The notes: generated by a model from the letters alone, not told the origin. DNA of 64,000 bases from Burkholderia sp. GAS332 (GCA_900142905.1 FSRV01000001.1:2170001-2234000); one strand, 5' to 3'; counted from the stretch's first letter, positions 43,357-52,778 are shown. Translations and numbers: made by a program.

Positions 43357-43619
43357 GAGTCCGCGTCCGGCATGCGTTGTTCAGCAAGGATGTCTTCGAG
43401 CGTGCGCCCGTGGCCGTGCTCGACGAACTTGAGATCGTAGCCGGCTGCCTCGAGCAGACGCACGAGCACGGACACGCTCATATCGTTTTTGGCTAGCGTT
43501 TCCATGCGTGCGACGGTGGTGCGAGCCACGCCCGCGCGGCGGGCCAATTCCTCTTGCGACAGGTGGCTTTCGCGCCGAACGGCCTTCAGCATGTCCGATA
43601 CATCAGCGAGGTTGGTCAT
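43353..43619 (-). CDS. hipB: HipB-like XRE family antitoxin
   Basis: A small helix-turn-helix protein (about 88 residues): MLKAVRRESHLSQEELARRAGVARTTVARME, then DMSVSVLVRLLEAAGYDLKF and an acidic tail. It is the antitoxin and autorepressor for HipA. ATG 43619 has GAGG eight bases upstream; the frame is open 20 codons further but lacks a ribosome site. Four operator-like repeats lie directly upstream (43620-43754). Confidence 0.92.
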   Translation of the reverse strand: MTNLADVSDMLKAVRRESHLSQEELARRAGVARTTVARMETLAKNDMSVSVLVRLLEAAGYDLKFVEHGHGRTLEDILAEQRMPDADS

Positions 43620-43754
43620 TTGTAGCCTCAGGGCGTCAAATTGGCAGATGTTAGCCATATTGTAGCCCATAAGACACAATTTTCTCTTATGATTTTGTGC
43701 CTTACAGGCTACATTTTATCGGATATCATTGAATTTGTGTCTCTTGGGCTACAA
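43620..43754. promoter_or_regulatory. four-copy operator array upstream of hipBA
   Basis: Four 20-bp copies of TTGTAGCCYNNRRGRCRCAA-like sequence: 43620-43639 and 43660-43679 in one orientation, 43695-43714 and 43735-43754 inverted. Start-to-start distances are 40, 35 and 40 bases. The first copy touches the hipB start. They are probable HipB operators. Confidence 0.75.
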
Positions 43755-43802
43755 TTTGCCTTGTCATTCCGACAAGCCGTCCGGACCGAATGATCAACAA
43801 AA

Positions 43803-43836
43803 AAGCGGGCTTCCCGCTCACGCGAAAAGCCCGCTT
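43803..43836 (-). terminator. rho-independent terminator after puuD
   Basis: AAGCGGGCTT (43803-43812) and AAGCCCGCTT (43827-43836) form a stem; on the minus strand a T-run of six follows. It is 46 bases past the puuD stop. Confidence 0.75.
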
Positions 43837-43881
43837 CATGCTTTGCAAAGCCGGGCGCAACGCCCGGCCAGCTTCAGCCCA

Positions 43882-45075
43882 TTACTTCGCTGCACCGCCT
43901 TCGAACCACGCAGCGATCTTCATCCGCTCGTCGTCGGTCATGTGCGTGACATTGCCCAGCGGCATCGCCTTCAACGTCACCGCCTGCTGATAGATCCGCT
44001 GTGCGTTCTGCGAGATCTCATCCGGCGTATCCAGCAACACACCGGCCGGGGCGCTGCCCATCAGCGTCGGATGCGCGGAGTGGCACGCAGCGCAGCGCTG
44101 TTGCAGCACCGGCGCGATATCGGCCACCTTGACCGTCGGCGCGTTCGCGGCCTGCGCTTGGGGCACGATCGGCTTGGGCATTGTCGAGAAGAGGGCGGCG
44201 AACATCAGCACGATACCGACCAGCGGCAGGTACCACAGCACCTGGCCACGGTGACGCATCACAAAGAACTGGCGAATCAGCGCGCCAGCCAGCATGATCA
44301 TCAGGAGCACGACCCAGTTGTACTGATTCGTGTACGTCATCGCGTAGTGGTTCGACAGCATCGCGAACACCACCGGCAGCGTGAAATACGTGTTGTGCAC
44401 TGAGCGTTGCTTACCGCGCTTGCCGTAGATCGGGTTCGGCGTTTCACCCTTGAGCATCGCGGCAACCATCTTGCGCTGACCCGGGATGATCACGAAGAAC
44501 ACGTTCGCCGACATGATCGTCGCCAGCATCGCGCCCATGATCAGGTAAGCCGCGCGGCCCGCAAAGATATGGCACGCCAGGTACGCCGCGATCACCACAT
44601 AAACGCCGACGCAGATGCCGAGCACCTTGTCCTTGTTGCCGAGGAGGCGGCACAGCGAGTCATAGACGATCCAGCCCGCGGCGAGGAAGCCGAGTGCCGA
44701 AGCAACCGCGACCACCGGGCCCATGTCGAGCACGTTCTTGTCGATCAGGTACGTGGACGGCGACATCAGATACAGCACCGTGAAGAGGCTCGCGCCCGAC
44801 AGCCACGTGGTGTACGACGGCCACTTGGACCAGTGCAGGTCGTCCGGCATTTCCGGCGGCGCGACGGTGTACTTCTGCATGTTGTAGAAGCCGCCGCCGT
44901 GCACGTGCCACAACTCGCCGAATACACCGCGCTTGCGCTGGTTCGGGTCCGTAGGCGGTTTCAGGCTGTTGTCGAGCGCGACGAAATAGAACGATTCGCC
45001 GATCCAGGCGATGGCGACGATGACGTGAAACCAGCGCAATGCCAGGTTCAGCCAGTCTGTGATAAAGCCTTCCAT
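43882..45075 (-). CDS. puuD: membrane urate hydroxylase/oxidase with C-terminal cytochrome c domain
   Basis: A 397-residue PuuD. The N-terminus has MEGFITDWLNLALRWFHVIV and several transmembrane helices, then a C-terminal cytochrome c domain with the haem motif CAACH near residue 328 and Met ligand candidates in MPLGNVTHMTDDERM. PuuD oxidises urate to 5-hydroxyisourate and sends electrons to the respiratory chain. ATG 45075 is supported by GGAGGAG upstream on the minus strand; an in-frame extension to 45165 is unlikely. It is followed on the same strand by a terminator. Confidence 0.93.
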   Translation of the reverse strand: MEGFITDWLNLALRWFHVIVAIAWIGESFYFVALDNSLKPPTDPNQRKRGVFGELWHVHGGGFYNMQKYTVAPPEMPDDLHWSKWPSYTTWLSGASLFTVLYLMSPSTYLIDKNVLDMGPVVAVASALGFLAAGWIVYDSLCRLLGNKDKVLGICVGVYVVIAAYLACHIFAGRAAYLIMGAMLATIMSANVFFVIIPGQRKMVAAMLKGETPNPIYGKRGKQRSVHNTYFTLPVVFAMLSNHYAMTYTNQYNWVVLLMIMLAGALIRQFFVMRHRGQVLWYLPLVGIVLMFAALFSTMPKPIVPQAQAANAPTVKVADIAPVLQQRCAACHSAHPTLMGSAPAGVLLDTPDEISQNAQRIYQQAVTLKAMPLGNVTHMTDDERMKIAAWFEGGAAK

Positions 45076-45393
45076 GAAACTCCTCCACTTCTGATTCGTT
45101 GTACGCGTAACGACGCTTGTGCCTTGATTGCGCCTTCGGTGACCCGGTTGACGGGGCCTCGGCATGCGCGGCGTCGCTACACAGACTGCGGGGCGAAAGA
45201 CGCGGTGCGCTCAGTTCGCACGCGCCGTTTTTTATTGGAACGTCAGGTCGAGTCGCTCGCGTTCGATTGCGCTTCGCGGGTGTCTCCAAGGATCCGCACA
45301 GTGCAATCGGGCGCGCTCGGAAATGCAACGCGACTTCAACCTCGTCCTCCTCCAGCGCCTATCGAAAAACGCGCCGTGAGCTCAGTTGCCCAC
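45076..45393. other. intergenic region between uraH and puuD
   Basis: This 318-base stretch has no supported gene. The puuD ribosome site (GGAGGAG, minus strand) is at its left edge, so puuD may have its own promoter here. Confidence 0.35.
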
Positions 45394-45747
45394 TTAACTG
45401 CCTCGATAGGTGCTGTACGACCACGGCGACACCAGGAGCGGCACGTGATAGTGCGCGCCGGCATCGGCCACGCCGAAGCGCAACACGACGCGATCGACAA
45501 AACGCGGCTCCGGCACCTTCGTGCCGATCGAGGCGAAGTAGTCGCCGGCGCCGAACACGAGTTCGTATTCGCCCGGGACCAATGCGTCGCCTTCGAGCAG
45601 CGGCTGGTCGCAGCGGCCGTCGTCATTGGTGGTGGTGGTTTTGAGCGCGCGGCGAGTGTCGCCGGAGAGCGCAAAGAGTTCGACCTTGATGCCCGCGCCA
45701 GGACGGCCGTTCGCGGTGTCGAGCACATGGGTAGTGAGCTTTCCCAT
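45394..45747 (-). CDS. uraH: 5-hydroxyisourate hydrolase
   Basis: A 117-residue transthyretin-related protein: MGKLTTHVLDTANGRPGAGI with the N-terminal His region, GRCDQPLL, YELVFGAGDYF, HYHVPLLVSPWSYSTYRGS with the diagnostic YRGS end. It hydrolyses 5-hydroxyisourate to OHCU, between puuD and uraD in the pathway. ATG 45747 is preferred to TTG 45753. It lies upstream of puuD on the same strand, 318 bases before it. Confidence 0.95.
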   Translation of the reverse strand: MGKLTTHVLDTANGRPGAGIKVELFALSGDTRRALKTTTTNDDGRCDQPLLEGDALVPGEYELVFGAGDYFASIGTKVPEPRFVDRVVLRFGVADAGAHYHVPLLVSPWSYSTYRGS

Positions 45748-45753
45748 TCGCAA

Positions 45754-46274
45754 TTTTCCTTATGTGGATGCGAGGTTTCGGCGGCGGCCCGATCCAGAAT
45801 ACGTTGCGGCGGATCGAGGCTCCACGTCAGTGGCTACATACCCGTCGGCGAATTGAAGCGAGCGCCGTGGCAGTCATTGTAAAAAGGATGTTCCCCTCAG
45901 CGCGCGCGAGATAGGAAAGATAATACCTGGCGCATGACAGACAGCCTGTTGAAAGCTGCATTGAGTCGATTTGTCGCCGATTGGCATGCATTTAATCGTA
46001 CACGCGGATCGTACCGGCGCCAAAAAGGGGCCACTATATCGACAGCGTGAGGTTGAGTATCGCACTGGCACGAGTTGTCAGCATTATTTTGGCCGTCGAA
46101 GGTTACACCTGTGCGCCGCGGCAAACCTGAGTGAAGCGCGGCACACCCCGAAGACGGCGGAAGCACGCTGGGTAACCGGGCCAACGGCGTTCGACGGGAC
46201 GCGGCGGCACGGTTGACGTGCCGTCACATCGCGTTCGAACGGCTTTGCACGGAAGCAATGAAGCGGAGAAACGA
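45754..46274. other. divergent intergenic region between uraH and the amidohydrolase
   Basis: The 521 bases hold no supported gene. It must contain the promoters of the two diverging purine genes, but no clear hexamers or palindromes were identified. Confidence 0.4.
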
Positions 46275-47681
46275 ATGACGATGGAGCAGGCGGCGAATCA
46301 GCCGAACCAGGCAAACAAGCCGAAGAAAACGATGTTGGTGAAGCACGCGGACGTGCTGGTCACGATGGACGGCGCCCGGCGCGAACTGCGCGACGGCGGC
46401 ATGTATATCGAGGACAACCGCATCGTCGCGGTCGGACCGACGGCGGAATTGCCGCAAACGGCCGACGAAGTGCTGGACATGCGCGGCCACCTGGTGATTC
46501 CAGGGCTGGTGAACACGCACCACCATATGTATCAGAGCCTGACGCGCGCGATTCCGGCCGCGCAGAACGCCGAGTTGTTCGGCTGGCTGACCAACCTCTA
46601 TAAGGTGTGGGCGAACCTCACACCGGAGATGATCGAAGTCTCGACGTTGACTGCGATGGCTGAGCTTTTGCTGTCCGGTTGCACGACCTCGAGTGACCAC
46701 TTGTATATCTACCCGAACGGCAGCCGCCTCGACGACAGCATCGTCGCGGCGCGGCGGATCGGTATGCGTTTTCACGCCGCGCGCGGCAGCATGAGCGTGG
46801 GGCAGAAGGACGGCGGGTTGCCGCCCGATTCGGTGGTGGAGCGTGAAGCGGACATCCTGAAGGACACGCAGCGTCTGATCGAAACCTACAACGACGAAGG
46901 GCGCTACGCGATGCTGCGCGTGGTGGTGGCGCCGTGCTCGCCGTTCTCGGTGAGCCGCGATCTGATGCGCGAATCGGCGGTGATGGCGCGGCATTACGGT
47001 GTGTCGATGCACACGCACCTGGCGGAGAACGTCAACGACATCGCGTATAGCCGCGAGAAGTTCGGCATGACGCCGGCGGAGTATGCGGAGGACTTGGGCT
47101 GGGTCGGTCACGACGTGTGGCATGCGCACTGTGTGCAACTCGACGACGCGGGCATCGAACTGTTTGCCCGCACGGGGACCGGCGTCGCACATTGCCCGTG
47201 TTCGAACATGCGGCTCGCGTCGGGCATTGCGCCAGTCAAGCGGATGCGCCTGGCGGGGGTGCCGGTGGGCCTGGGCGTCGACGGTTCGGCGTCGAACGAC
47301 GGTGCGCAAATGGTCGCCGAAGTGCGCCAGGCGCTGCTGCTGCAGCGTGTCGGTTTCGGCCCGGACGCGATGACCGCGCGTGAAGCCCTGGAGATTGCGA
47401 CGCTAGGCGGCGCGAAGGTGCTCAATCGCGACGACATCGGCGCGTTGGCGCCGGGCATGGCAGCGGATTTCGTGTCCTTCGATCTGCGTCAGCCGCTGTT
47501 TGCGGGCGCGTTGCACGATCCGGTCGCGGCACTGGTGTTCTGCGCGCCGTCGCAGGTGAGCCATAGCGTGATCGGCGGCAAGGTGGTGGTGAAGAATGGT
47601 CAGCTGACGACGCTGGAACTCGGACCGGTCATCGAGCAGCACAACCGGTTGGCGAAGACGCTATACGAAGCGGCAGCGTAA
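46275..47681 (+). CDS. 8-oxoguanine deaminase-like amidohydrolase
   Basis: A 468-residue amidohydrolase: PGLVNTHHHMYQSLTRAIPA with metal ligands His82 and His84, CTTSSDHLYIYP, HTHLAENVND, HCVQLDD, and GLGVDGSASNDG with the active-site Asp. This pattern is that of 8-oxoguanine deaminases (AtzB-like cog0402 members), which produce urate from 8-oxoguanine, so it could feed the nearby puuD/uraH steps. Guanine/isoguanine deaminase is the main alternative. ATG 46275 is used; the GTG 46218 frame extends without family similarity. Confidence 0.85.
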   Translation: MTMEQAANQPNQANKPKKTMLVKHADVLVTMDGARRELRDGGMYIEDNRIVAVGPTAELPQTADEVLDMRGHLVIPGLVNTHHHMYQSLTRAIPAAQNAELFGWLTNLYKVWANLTPEMIEVSTLTAMAELLLSGCTTSSDHLYIYPNGSRLDDSIVAARRIGMRFHAARGSMSVGQKDGGLPPDSVVEREADILKDTQRLIETYNDEGRYAMLRVVVAPCSPFSVSRDLMRESAVMARHYGVSMHTHLAENVNDIAYSREKFGMTPAEYAEDLGWVGHDVWHAHCVQLDDAGIELFARTGTGVAHCPCSNMRLASGIAPVKRMRLAGVPVGLGVDGSASNDGAQMVAEVRQALLLQRVGFGPDAMTAREALEIATLGGAKVLNRDDIGALAPGMAADFVSFDLRQPLFAGALHDPVAALVFCAPSQVSHSVIGGKVVVKNGQLTTLELGPVIEQHNRLAKTLYEAAA

Positions 47682-47717
47682 GCGCAATGATGGCGTAAAG
47701 GCGGGATAGAAGAAGCA

Positions 47718-47756
47718 GGTCTATCGGCATCCACAAAGACGGGATGCCGATAGACC
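47718..47756. repeat. perfect 15-bp inverted repeat in convergent gap
   Basis: GGTCTATCGGCATCC (47718-47732) and GGATGCCGATAGACC (47742-47756) form a perfect stem with a nine-base loop between the convergent amidohydrolase and LysR genes. There is no T-run, but it may serve as a bidirectional terminator. Confidence 0.55.
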
Positions 47757-47768
47757 GCAGTGCAAAGA

Positions 47769-48701
47769 TTAAGGCTTATCGATCAAGGTCTTGGTCGCCT
47801 CGGCAACCAGACTGCGCAGCCAGCGCACTTCGTCAGAATAATGCACGCGCTCGTGCCACAGCTGGTAGTACTGCATCGGCGGGAAATCGAGCGGGGCGGG
47901 CACCACGGTCAGCGGCAGGAACTTGGCGTAGTAGTCAGCAAACAGGCGCGTTGTCGTGAAGATCAGATCGGACTTGATCAGCACGTAAGGCGCCAGATTG
48001 AAGTACGGCAACGTGACGACCACGTGACGCTTTAACCGTTCGCGCGCGAGATGCACGTCAATCGCGCCGCGTTGGCCCACCGAGTAAGGAGTAGGCGCAA
48101 GATGCGGCGCATTCAGATACTGGTCGAGCGTCAACCCGCCGCGTTTGGCGAACGGATGCGCATTGCTCATCAGGCAGACGATCTGATCGACGAACAGGTT
48201 CGACAGATGCAATTGCTCCGGCGGTTCCGGCCAGTTGCCGACCACGATGTCGAGCTTGCCGTCTTCGAGTGCGAGTTCGTAGTCGAAGGCCGGGCCGAGC
48301 GAGTGAAATTCAAGCGTCGCGTTCGGCGCGGCTTGACGAAAGCGTTCCACCACCGTCGGCACGAACAGCACGTTCAGGTAGTCCGGGCAGCCGATCCGAT
48401 AGCAGCGGATCGAGGTCGCCGGATCGAAGTTGTGCTGCTGGAACTTGATGCGTTCGATTTCGCGCAGCGCGTTTTGTACCGGTTCGAGCAGGCGCAGGCC
48501 GTACTCGGTCGGCACCATGCCGGATTTGCCGCGCACCAGCAGCGGGTCGCCGGTGATGTCGCGCAAACGGCGCAGCGCCGCGCTGATGGCGGGTTGCGAT
48601 TGATTCAGTTTGACGGCCGCGCGCGTCACGCTGCGCTCCATCAAAAGGGTGTGCAAGACGCGTAATAGATACGTATCGATCGCCTCGCGTTGCTGACTCA
48701 T
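47769..48701 (-). CDS. LysR family transcriptional regulator
   Basis: A 310-residue LysR protein with N-terminal YLLRVLHTLLMERSVTRAAV, QSQPAISAALRRLRDITGDP recognition helix, and a type-2 periplasmic-binding effector domain. It lies between the 8-oxoguanine deaminase-like gene and the nucleoside transporter, divergent from the latter, and so probably controls one of them. The effector is unknown. Confidence 0.92.
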   Translation of the reverse strand: MSQQREAIDTYLLRVLHTLLMERSVTRAAVKLNQSQPAISAALRRLRDITGDPLLVRGKSGMVPTEYGLRLLEPVQNALREIERIKFQQHNFDPATSIRCYRIGCPDYLNVLFVPTVVERFRQAAPNATLEFHSLGPAFDYELALEDGKLDIVVGNWPEPPEQLHLSNLFVDQIVCLMSNAHPFAKRGGLTLDQYLNAPHLAPTPYSVGQRGAIDVHLARERLKRHVVVTLPYFNLAPYVLIKSDLIFTTTRLFADYYAKFLPLTVVPAPLDFPPMQYYQLWHERVHYSDEVRWLRSLVAEATKTLIDKP

Positions 48702-48952
48702 GACTTCTCCGAAATATATGATCTGGCTGATCGAACGGGCGTGGGTATATATGGCTTTTAATATGAACTCAAGGCCACGTCAAGAGTGGGATACCCGCAG
48801 AGCACGCTGCGGCGGGGGTTTGCGGGGAATTTTGACGGCTCGACTGACCGGGTCGAATTAGGTATTGTCATCCGGTTGTGGTGACGGATCGCATGCTGAC
48901 AGAGCAGGCGGACGCGCTGCGACCGGCAGTCTCTGACGTACTACGGAATCAC

Positions 48953-50554
48953 ATGAGCGACTCTTCTTATAGCGACGGCGCCGCCGCGCAGCCGGCAAAC
49001 AGGCCGGAACAGGCGGCGCCCCGGTTGATGCTTCAGGGCATCACCAAACAATATCCGGCCGTGCGTGCCAACGACGACGTCACGTTGATCGTCGCGCCGG
49101 GTGAAATCCATGCCGTGCTCGGCGAAAATGGCGCCGGCAAAAGCACGCTGATGAAAATCATCTACGGCGCGGTGCGGCCCGACGCCGGCGAGATCCGCTG
49201 GGAAGGCCAGCCGGTCGAGATCGCCAGTCCGGCGGCCGCGCGCAAGCTCGGCATCGGCATGGTGTTCCAGCATTTTTCGCTGTTCGAGACGCTCACGGTC
49301 GGCGAAAACATCGCGCTTGCGCTCGACGAACCTTTCGATCTGAAGACGCTGTCCAAGCGTATCCGCGAAGTCTCCGCCGACTACGGCCTCGACATCGACC
49401 CGCAACGTCATGTGCATAGCCTGACAGTGGGCGAGCGGCAACGCGTCGAAATCGTGCGCTGCCTGCTGCAGAACCCGCGTCTGCTCATCATGGACGAACC
49501 GACTTCGGTGCTTACGCCGCAAGCGGTTCGCAAGCTCTTCGAGACGCTGCGGCGTCTCGCGGCGGAAGGGTGCAGCATCCTCTACATCAGCCACAAGCTC
49601 GACGAAATCCAGGAGCTGTGCGACACCGCGACGGTGATGCGCGGCGGCCGCGTCACCGGTCACGTGACGCCGAAAGAAGAGACGCATGCGTCGCTCGCGC
49701 AGTTGATGGTGGGTCATTCGCTGCCCGATTACACGCGCCGTGAACACACGCCGGGCGCCGTGCTGCTCGAGGTGAAGCAGTTGTCGGTGGAAAGCGACGA
49801 TCCGTTCGGCACCTCGCTCAATAACGTGTCGTTCGGCGTGCATGCCGGCGAGATCTTCGGGATTGCGGGTGTGTCGGGTAACGGGCAGGCTGAATTGCTG
49901 TCGGCCCTCTCGGGTGAAAAGCGCGGCACGCGTGCCGACGCGGTCACGATCTGCGGCAAGGCGGCCGGGCGCTTGGGGGCAGGTGGCCGGCGCGCGCTCG
50001 GGTTCGGGTTTGTGCCGGAAGAGCGTCTGGGCCGCGGCGCGGTGCCGGCGATGACGCTGTCGGAGAACGCGCTGCTCACGGCGCACCGTCAGCAGATGGT
50101 GAACGCCGGCTGGATCAAGGCGGGCGCGATGCGCGCCTTCGCCCAGCGCTGCATCGAAGCCTTCGACGTCCGGTGTGGCGGCTCCGAAGCGCTCGCGCAA
50201 AGTCTTTCCGGCGGCAATCTGCAGAAATACATCATGGGCCGCGAGATTCTGCAGGCGCCCAAGGTATTGGTGGTCGCGCAGCCGACCTGGGGCGTCGACG
50301 TCGGCGCGTCGGCTTTCATTCGTCAGCAGTTGCTCGACCTGTCGGCGCGTGGCGTGGCGATTCTGGTGATCTCCGAGGAGCTGGAAGAGCTGTTCGACAT
50401 CTGCGATCGCATCGCGGTGCTTGCCGGCGGCCGGCTTTCGCCGGTGCGCGCCACGGGGGCGACCAACGCCGAGGAAATCGGCCGCTGGATGGCCGGCCTG
50501 TTCGGCGACCGCGAGGGCGCGGCGCCTTCGGCGGAGCAGCCGGCGCATGCCTGA
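48953..50554 (+). CDS. BMP-type nucleoside ABC transporter, double ATPase
   Basis: A 533-residue fused ATPase of the sugar/nucleoside CUT2-like type. The first domain has Walker A GENGAGKST, signature VGERQRVEIVR, Walker B LLIMDEPTS and ISHKLDEI; the second has a degenerate Walker A (GVSGNGQAE) and signature LSGGNLQKYIMGRE. This layout matches the ATPase of purine-nucleoside importers (NupA-type). ATG 48953 is chosen, though an in-frame start at 48878 exists. It heads an operon with two permeases and a BMP binding protein. Confidence 0.92.
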   Translation: MSDSSYSDGAAAQPANRPEQAAPRLMLQGITKQYPAVRANDDVTLIVAPGEIHAVLGENGAGKSTLMKIIYGAVRPDAGEIRWEGQPVEIASPAAARKLGIGMVFQHFSLFETLTVGENIALALDEPFDLKTLSKRIREVSADYGLDIDPQRHVHSLTVGERQRVEIVRCLLQNPRLLIMDEPTSVLTPQAVRKLFETLRRLAAEGCSILYISHKLDEIQELCDTATVMRGGRVTGHVTPKEETHASLAQLMVGHSLPDYTRREHTPGAVLLEVKQLSVESDDPFGTSLNNVSFGVHAGEIFGIAGVSGNGQAELLSALSGEKRGTRADAVTICGKAAGRLGAGGRRALGFGFVPEERLGRGAVPAMTLSENALLTAHRQQMVNAGWIKAGAMRAFAQRCIEAFDVRCGGSEALAQSLSGGNLQKYIMGREILQAPKVLVVAQPTWGVDVGASAFIRQQLLDLSARGVAILVISEELEELFDICDRIAVLAGGRLSPVRATGATNAEEIGRWMAGLFGDREGAAPSAEQPAHA

Positions 50555-50645
50555 GCAGAGAGATGCGCGATCGGATCGCTGATCGACGCTAAAGCACCAG
50601 AAGCACAAGAACCAGACCTAAGCACTCACATAAGCGCACGCTCCC

Positions 50646-51743
50646 ATGATTCTTCCGTATCGACTCGAAGCACGCACGACGCCGTCGCGCACGATGCAGC
50701 TTGCCGTGCCGCTGATCGCCGCGTTGCTCACGCTCGCGATCGGCTTCCTGATCTTCAGCCTGGTCGGCCGTGATCCGCTCGAAGCCATGCACGCGTTTTT
50801 CATCGAACCGCTCTCCAGTGTGAACGGCTGGTCCGAACTGCTGCTGAAGGCGTCGCCGTTGTGCCTGATTGGCCTTGGCCTCGCGATCGGTTATCGCGCC
50901 AACGTCTGGAACATCGGCGCTGAAGGGCAGATGCTGCTCGGCGGCATCGCCGCCAGCGGCGTCGCGATCTATTTCGATCAGGCCACCGGCTGGTGGATTC
51001 TGCCGACCATGATGATCGCCGGCGTGCTTGGCGGTATGGCGTGGGCCGCGATCCCTGCACTGCTGAAAAGCCGCTTCAATACCAACGAGATTCTCGTCAG
51101 CCTGATGCTCACGTATGTGGCCACGCAGTTGCTGATCTATCTGGTGAGCGGCCCGTGGCGCGATCCGCAGGGCATGAACTTCCCGCTCTCGGAGATGTTC
51201 AGCGGCGACGCGCTCTATCCGACCTTTGCCGGCGACTGGCACTGGAAATGGCTGCACGGCACGCGTCTGAACGCATCGGTGTTCGTCACACTGATCGCGA
51301 TTCCGTGCGTGTGGCTGTTCATGCGCAAGAGCTTTGCAGGCTACCGGATGAACGTCGGCGGTCTGGCGCCGCTCGCCGCGCGCTACGCCGGTTTCTCCGA
51401 CAAGAAAACCATCTGGACGTCGCTCCTGATCAGCGGCGGTCTGGCGGGCCTCGCCGGCATGGGCGAGATCGCCGGGCCGATCGGCCAGTTGCAGGCGACA
51501 TGGTCGCCGGGCTACGGCTTCACCGCGATCATCGTTGTGTTCGTCGGACGATTGCATCCGGTCGGGATCGTGCTCGCGAGCCTTTTGATGGCGCTGCTGT
51601 ACCTTGGCGGCGAAGCGGTGCAGACCTCGATGCAATTGCCGCAGGCGCTCTCCGGCGTGTTCCAGGGGCTGTTGCTGTTCTGCCTGCTGGGTGCTGACCT
51701 GTTCGTGAACTATCGCGTGCGCCGCCGAACGCTGGCCGCGTAA
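50646..51743 (+). CDS. BMP-type nucleoside ABC transporter permease 1
   Basis: A 365-residue permease with about nine hydrophobic segments and family motifs: LLLKASPLCLIGLGLAIGYR, NVWNIGAEGQMLLGGI and TNEILVSLMLTYVA. It pairs with the second permease (51782) in the inner membrane. Start ATG 50646 follows the ATPase by 91 bases. Confidence 0.92.
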   Translation: MILPYRLEARTTPSRTMQLAVPLIAALLTLAIGFLIFSLVGRDPLEAMHAFFIEPLSSVNGWSELLLKASPLCLIGLGLAIGYRANVWNIGAEGQMLLGGIAASGVAIYFDQATGWWILPTMMIAGVLGGMAWAAIPALLKSRFNTNEILVSLMLTYVATQLLIYLVSGPWRDPQGMNFPLSEMFSGDALYPTFAGDWHWKWLHGTRLNASVFVTLIAIPCVWLFMRKSFAGYRMNVGGLAPLAARYAGFSDKKTIWTSLLISGGLAGLAGMGEIAGPIGQLQATWSPGYGFTAIIVVFVGRLHPVGIVLASLLMALLYLGGEAVQTSMQLPQALSGVFQGLLLFCLLGADLFVNYRVRRRTLAA

Positions 51744-51781
51744 GTCCACTCCTTCGCTACTGATTTTCCCGCCAGGTCTCC

Positions 51782-52711
51782 ATGGATATTCAACAAGCCA
51801 GCGCGCTCACCTCGAGCGCCGTCACCGCCGCGATCCCGCTGATGTTCGCGGGTGCAGGCGAACTCGTCACCGAGAAGTCGGGTGTGCTCAACCTCGGTGT
51901 CGAAGGCATGATGCTGATGGGCGCCGTGACCGGCTACGCCGTCACGGCCATTACCGGCAGCCCGTGGCTCGGCGTGGTCGCCGCGATCGGCGCGGGTCTC
52001 GCGATGTCGCTGCTGTTCGCGTTCCTCACGCTGACCATGCTCGCCAACCAGGTCGCCACCGGCTTGTCGCTGACGATCTTCGGCATTGGCCTGTCGGCCT
52101 ATGTCGGCAAGCCGTACACGTCGGCAGCCGTGCGCGCCACGATCGACACGTGGACCATTCCGGGTCTCTCGAAGATTCCGGTGCTCGGCCCCGCGCTCTT
52201 CAGCCTCACGCCGCTCGACTACCTCGCGTTCCTGATGTTCGCGGTGATCTGGTGGTTCCTGTACCGCACGCGTGCGGGCCTCGTGCTGCGCTCGGTCGGC
52301 GAATCGCCGCAAGTGGCGCACTCGGTCGGCTTTCCGGTGATCGGCGTGCGTTACGGCGCCGTGGCCTTCGGTGGCGGCATGGCGGGTCTCGCAGGCGGTT
52401 ATTACTCGATCGTCAACCTGCACTTGTGGCAGGAGCAACTCACGTCGGGCCGCGGCTGGATCGCGCTCGCACTGGTGGTGTTCGCGACGTGGCGCCCGGG
52501 CCGTCTCCTGATCGGCGCGCTGTTGTTCGGCGCCGTGACCGGCCTGCAGTTTTACGCTCAGGCCATCGGCGTGCCGGTGCCGACGCAGTTTCTGGCGATG
52601 CTGCCGTACGTCGCGACCGTCGTCGTGCTCGTGCTGATTTCGCGCAACCCGAACACGATTCGTCTGAATGCCCCGGCGTCGCTCGGCAAGCCGTTTTTCT
52701 CGGCGGGCTGA
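51782..52711 (+). CDS. BMP-type nucleoside ABC transporter permease 2
   Basis: A 309-residue permease: SGVLNLGVEGMMLMGAV, LANQVATGLSLTIFGIGLSA, GRGWIALALVVFATWRPG motifs of the NupQ/YufQ type. It lies 38 bases after permease 1 and 67 bases before the binding-protein gene. Confidence 0.92.
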   Translation: MDIQQASALTSSAVTAAIPLMFAGAGELVTEKSGVLNLGVEGMMLMGAVTGYAVTAITGSPWLGVVAAIGAGLAMSLLFAFLTLTMLANQVATGLSLTIFGIGLSAYVGKPYTSAAVRATIDTWTIPGLSKIPVLGPALFSLTPLDYLAFLMFAVIWWFLYRTRAGLVLRSVGESPQVAHSVGFPVIGVRYGAVAFGGGMAGLAGGYYSIVNLHLWQEQLTSGRGWIALALVVFATWRPGRLLIGALLFGAVTGLQFYAQAIGVPVPTQFLAMLPYVATVVVLVLISRNPNTIRLNAPASLGKPFFSAG

Positions 52712-52778
52712 CACAGATGTCGTTTCATATGACCGACCACACGTTTCAAATCACTCGATAAACACGACAGGAGAGAAC

